Source of the DNA: [Eubacterium] eligens ATCC 27750
GTDB lineage: Bacteria > Bacillota > Clostridia > Lachnospirales > Lachnospiraceae
Length of the DNA: 64,000 nucleotides
NCBI RefSeq assembly: GCF_000146185.1
Contig: NC_012778.1
Span: 206,001 to 270,000 of the forward strand
Direction: 5' to 3'
Shown here: positions 61,312-64,000 of the stretch, one piece after another
How positions within the stretch are numbered: the stretch's first letter is position 1
How the letters are laid out: each line of letters starts with the position of its first letter
Program-made: the position numbers and the translations under genes
The notes under the pieces: generated by a model
Seen by the model: only the letters and a program-made list of their open reading frames with translations
Databases searched by the model: none
Told to the model about the DNA's origin: nothing

Positions 61312-63318
61312 ATGAAATTTGACAAGAGTTTTTTTGAAGCGGAAGTAAGAGATGGATTTTATGTAACATCAGAGATGAAGCAGGTGTGGGCTGCACAGCT
61401 GGAAGTCCTTAATGATGTAGATAATGCATGTAGAGAGAATGGAATACAATATTTTGCAGAATGGGGAACACTGTTAGGTGCAGTCAGACATCATGGGTTC
61501 ATACCATGGGATGATGATATGGATATATGCATGAAAAGACCTGATTATAATAGGTTTTTGGAGATAGCAGAAAAAATAATGCCATCTAATTATAAAATAT
61601 ATAACCTGAAGTCTCATAATAATGATGGAAACATGGTATCAAGGATTATTAATACAGACCAGATTTCATATGATGCCGAGAAATTAAAAAAATATCATGG
61701 TGTACCGTATGTTATAGGACTTGATATATTTCCTTTGGATTATATATCAGATAATAAAGAGGATGATGAGCTTCAAAGCAATGTGATTGTTATGATAAGC
61801 TCAATCATGAATGTGATAAAAAGCATTCAGGATAATAATGTTCAGTTAGATGAAGAAAATTTAACGCAGATTAATATGCAGCTTAGTCAGGTAGAGAATA
61901 TATGTGGAGTTACTATAAACAGAGAGGATGATATAGTACAACAGCTCAATATACTTATTGACAGAATGTGTGGAATATACAGAGAGAATGAGGCAGAATA
62001 TATAACAATAATGCTTTTATGGGTAGGAGGCAAAAACTATCGATTTCCGAAAAAGTATTATGATAAAGCAATAAGAATACCTTTTGAGAATACTACAATT
62101 CCTGTTCCGTATGCGTATGATTCTATTTTAAAAAAGAAATATGGTGATTATATGAAGCTTGTCCATACATGGGATTCACATGACTATCCATTCTTTGAGA
62201 GTCAGAAAAAAATTATTGAAAATGCAGGAGTAGATATTAACAAATATACAGACGATTATAGAAACTATAATCAGTTTAAGAATAAGATAGAAGAAATAAG
62301 AATAGATAAAGAGAAGAAAGATTATAAAGATAAGAAAATGGTAGTATTTATGCCATTTAAAGCAAAATACTGGAATATGATGGCGGGATTATGGAAAGAG
62401 TATGAAAGAAGCGGAGAATATACTCTTATTGCCATACCTGCCCCATATTATTATAAAAATATTGATGGAACAATTGAAAAATTTAATGATGATAAGCAGT
62501 ATCCGGAATATGTTAAGATTGTATCACCAGAGAATTTTGATTTTGATAATGAATATGTAGAAAAAATTATAATTCAGAATCCATATGATTCTTATAATGC
62601 AACAACAACTGTGTATCCACAATTTTATGCAAAGAAGCTGGCAATGTGCACTAAAGAATTGATATACATACCTTATTTTGAAACAGAAGAAATTAATCCA
62701 TCGGATATGAGAGCTTATGTAAGTATGGATTCATATGTAACAATGCCTGGAGTTGTATATTCAGATAAAGTTATTGTCCAGTCTGAAGGTATTAAGGAAT
62801 TGTATGTAAAAAAGTTATCTGAATATTTTGGTGAAGAGACAAGGGATATATGGAACACTAAAATTATTGGAAATGGAAAGCATTATATTGAGATGGAAAA
62901 TTCCGATTCAAAGTATGATGATATACCGGAGAAATGGAAGGGTTATATAAAAAAATCGGATGGTTCTTATAAAAAAGTAATATTGTATTTTATATGTACA
63001 AATGATGTCCTTGAAAATGGACACAGAGTATTTGATAAAATAAAAAGGTCTATGGATACATTTTTAGAATATGAGGATAGTGTGGTTCCATTGATGATGT
63101 TTGAATCAAACATTGATGAAATATTACAAATGGAAAATCCAGAACTGCTTGAAGATTATAATGAAATTAAAATGAATTTTACTCAATATATTGTTAATGA
63201 AAATGAATTGGATAAGGCCATGAATTTGTGTGATGCATTTTATGGAGATGCAGGATCAGAGGCGCAATTATGCAGAAATTCAGGTAAGCCAGTTATGATT
63301 CAGAATGTAGAAATTTAG
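61312..63318 (+). CDS. LicD family protein with a second, glycerophosphotransferase-like half
   Basis: This 668-residue protein begins with a LicD domain: YFAEWGTLLGAVRHHGFIPW and DDDMDICMKRPDY (about residues 44-77), then DIFPLDYI. LicD proteins are nucleotidyltransferase-fold enzymes that attach phosphocholine or related groups to surface polymers. The second half (about 340-668) has a Rossmann-like pattern (VVFMPFKAKYWNMMAGLWKE, EYVEKIIIQNPYDS) resembling CDP-glycerol glycerophosphotransferases. It follows flagellin directly, so decoration of the filament or a wall polymer is likely. AAAGGGG precedes the start. Confidence 0.8.
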   Translation: MKFDKSFFEAEVRDGFYVTSEMKQVWAAQLEVLNDVDNACRENGIQYFAEWGTLLGAVRHHGFIPWDDDMDICMKRPDYNRFLEIAEKIMPSNYKIYNLKSHNNDGNMVSRIINTDQISYDAEKLKKYHGVPYVIGLDIFPLDYISDNKEDDELQSNVIVMISSIMNVIKSIQDNNVQLDEENLTQINMQLSQVENICGVTINREDDIVQQLNILIDRMCGIYRENEAEYITIMLLWVGGKNYRFPKKYYDKAIRIPFENTTIPVPYAYDSILKKKYGDYMKLVHTWDSHDYPFFESQKKIIENAGVDINKYTDDYRNYNQFKNKIEEIRIDKEKKDYKDKKMVVFMPFKAKYWNMMAGLWKEYERSGEYTLIAIPAPYYYKNIDGTIEKFNDDKQYPEYVKIVSPENFDFDNEYVEKIIIQNPYDSYNATTTVYPQFYAKKLAMCTKELIYIPYFETEEINPSDMRAYVSMDSYVTMPGVVYSDKVIVQSEGIKELYVKKLSEYFGEETRDIWNTKIIGNGKHYIEMENSDSKYDDIPEKWKGYIKKSDGSYKKVILYFICTNDVLENGHRVFDKIKRSMDTFLEYEDSVVPLMMFESNIDEILQMENPELLEDYNEIKMNFTQYIVNENELDKAMNLCDAFYGDAGSEAQLCRNSGKPVMIQNVEI

Positions 63319-63351
63319 AACATACGATAATAAGGAGTGACTAGCTGCGTA

Positions 63352-64000
63352 ATGTTAGAAAAATATTTTGAAGATGAAGTCAGGGATGGCTTCTATGTTC
63401 CATCAATGATTAAACGCTCATGGGCTGTGGCATTAGATGTGCTTTCAGAAGTTGACAGGATATGCCGGAAATATGATATTAAGTATTACGCAGAGTGGGG
63501 AACTTTATTGGGAGCAGTAAGACACGCAGGATTCGTACCGTGGGATGATGATCTTGATATTGCTATGCCAAGAAATGACTATATTAAATTCTGTCAGGTT
63601 GCGAAGCAGGAATTAAAAAATGGATATGAAATATTTAATTTTAAAAATCATGATAATTTTCATCATTTTCTTGCAAGAGTAACCTGTACCAGCAGGATAT
63701 GTTTTGAGGATAAGTATTTAAAAGAACATCATGGATTTCCTTATATTGCAGGATTGGATATATTTGTACATGATAATGTTTCAAGGGATAGAAAAAATCA
63801 GGAACATTGTGAGAAAATAGCAGAATATATAATAACAGTGGCTGATAATATTGCGGATGGCAGTATGAATAGTGAGCAGGAGAAAGATGCTTTAAAAAGA
63901 ATCAGTCAGTTATGTAACTGTGATGTATCTGCATATCAAAATAAAGAGGAAGAAAGAATACAATTATATACTCTGGCAGAAAATATATTTGCTGCATTTA
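63352..64000 (+). CDS. LicD family protein, second copy (partial)
   Basis: The frame starts at ATG 63352 after AAGGAG and runs off the window (216 codons seen). It is clearly homologous to the previous gene: YFEDEVRDGFYVPSMIKRSW, YYAEWGTLLGAVRHAGFVPW, DDDLDIAMPRNDY, DIFVHDN. Tandem LicD genes suggest two related transfer steps on the same polymer or protein. Whether this copy also has the second domain cannot be seen. Confidence 0.85.
   Translation, partial: MLEKYFEDEVRDGFYVPSMIKRSWAVALDVLSEVDRICRKYDIKYYAEWGTLLGAVRHAGFVPWDDDLDIAMPRNDYIKFCQVAKQELKNGYEIFNFKNHDNFHHFLARVTCTSRICFEDKYLKEHHGFPYIAGLDIFVHDNVSRDRKNQEHCEKIAEYIITVADNIADGSMNSEQEKDALKRISQLCNCDVSAYQNKEEERIQLYTLAENIFAAF

Overview
The window looks like a chromosome segment of a motile, low-GC anaerobic Firmicute of the family Lachnospiraceae, probably near Lachnospira (Eubacterium) eligens or Roseburia. 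The genus is an inference. It rests on a gene order matching the Bacillus comF-flagellar region, a glutamate-synthase-linked [FeFe] hydrogenase, strong GGAGG ribosome sites, and protein styles typical of the family. No rRNA or tRNA gene was seen.

Region 1 (1-10.2 kb) holds a partial lipoprotein, a MerR-YitT pair, a compact convergent locus that looks like a par/Fst-type type I toxin-antitoxin (3.41-3.72 kb), and a small amino-acid metabolism cluster: aminotransferase, D-2-hydroxyacid dehydrogenase, LysR regulator, AEC carrier and SNF-type amino-acid symporter. Two related untranslated leaders, each ending in a terminator, precede the aminotransferase operon and the symporter. This is the best candidate here for an undescribed cis-regulatory RNA. 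A purine-rich 62-bp minisatellite (about 10 copies) follows the symporter.

Region 2 (10.2-17.5 kb) starts with a MerR-type promoter, a cupin gene and a truncated aldo/keto reductase. It continues with an AgrC/AgrA-like two-component system and five genes for FlxA-like, FliD-like and coiled-coil proteins. Identical paired TTCACAAC sites, 21 bp apart, lie upstream of the regulator and upstream of the five-gene operon, so the system probably controls both. Gene remnants close the region.

Region 3 (17.6-26.3 kb) carries an HxlR regulator, the NuoF/GltD-like protein and [FeFe] hydrogenase, repeated CCTACTAA hairpins, an intact IS256-family element with its 8-bp target duplication, a PepD-type dipeptidase and a DUF819 membrane protein.

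Region 4 (26.3-41.4 kb) is an AT-rich accessory island: a possible small RNA, DUF2971, FRG, HigA/ImmA with a broken HigB, a flavodoxin, a PBECR4-like toxin behind a terminated leader, XRE regulators, an integrase remnant, a zinc-ribbon PD-(D/E)XK-like protein and a protein with two HEPN RNxxxH motifs. Several chimeric or duplicated gene ends show repeated insertion and deletion.

Region 5 (41.4-64 kb) returns to core DNA: a low-molecular-weight phosphatase, a GNAT enzyme, Mbl/MreB with two FlgG-type rod proteins and a rod-binding protein, a frameshifted RecD2 helicase, then comFC-yvyF-flgM-flgN-flgK-flgK-flgL-fliW-csrA-flaG-fliD-fliS-fliT-like-flagellin. Three sigma-28 promoters and a CsrA-type leader on flagellin fit a late-flagellar regulon. 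Two LicD-family genes after flagellin suggest a surface-decoration function.
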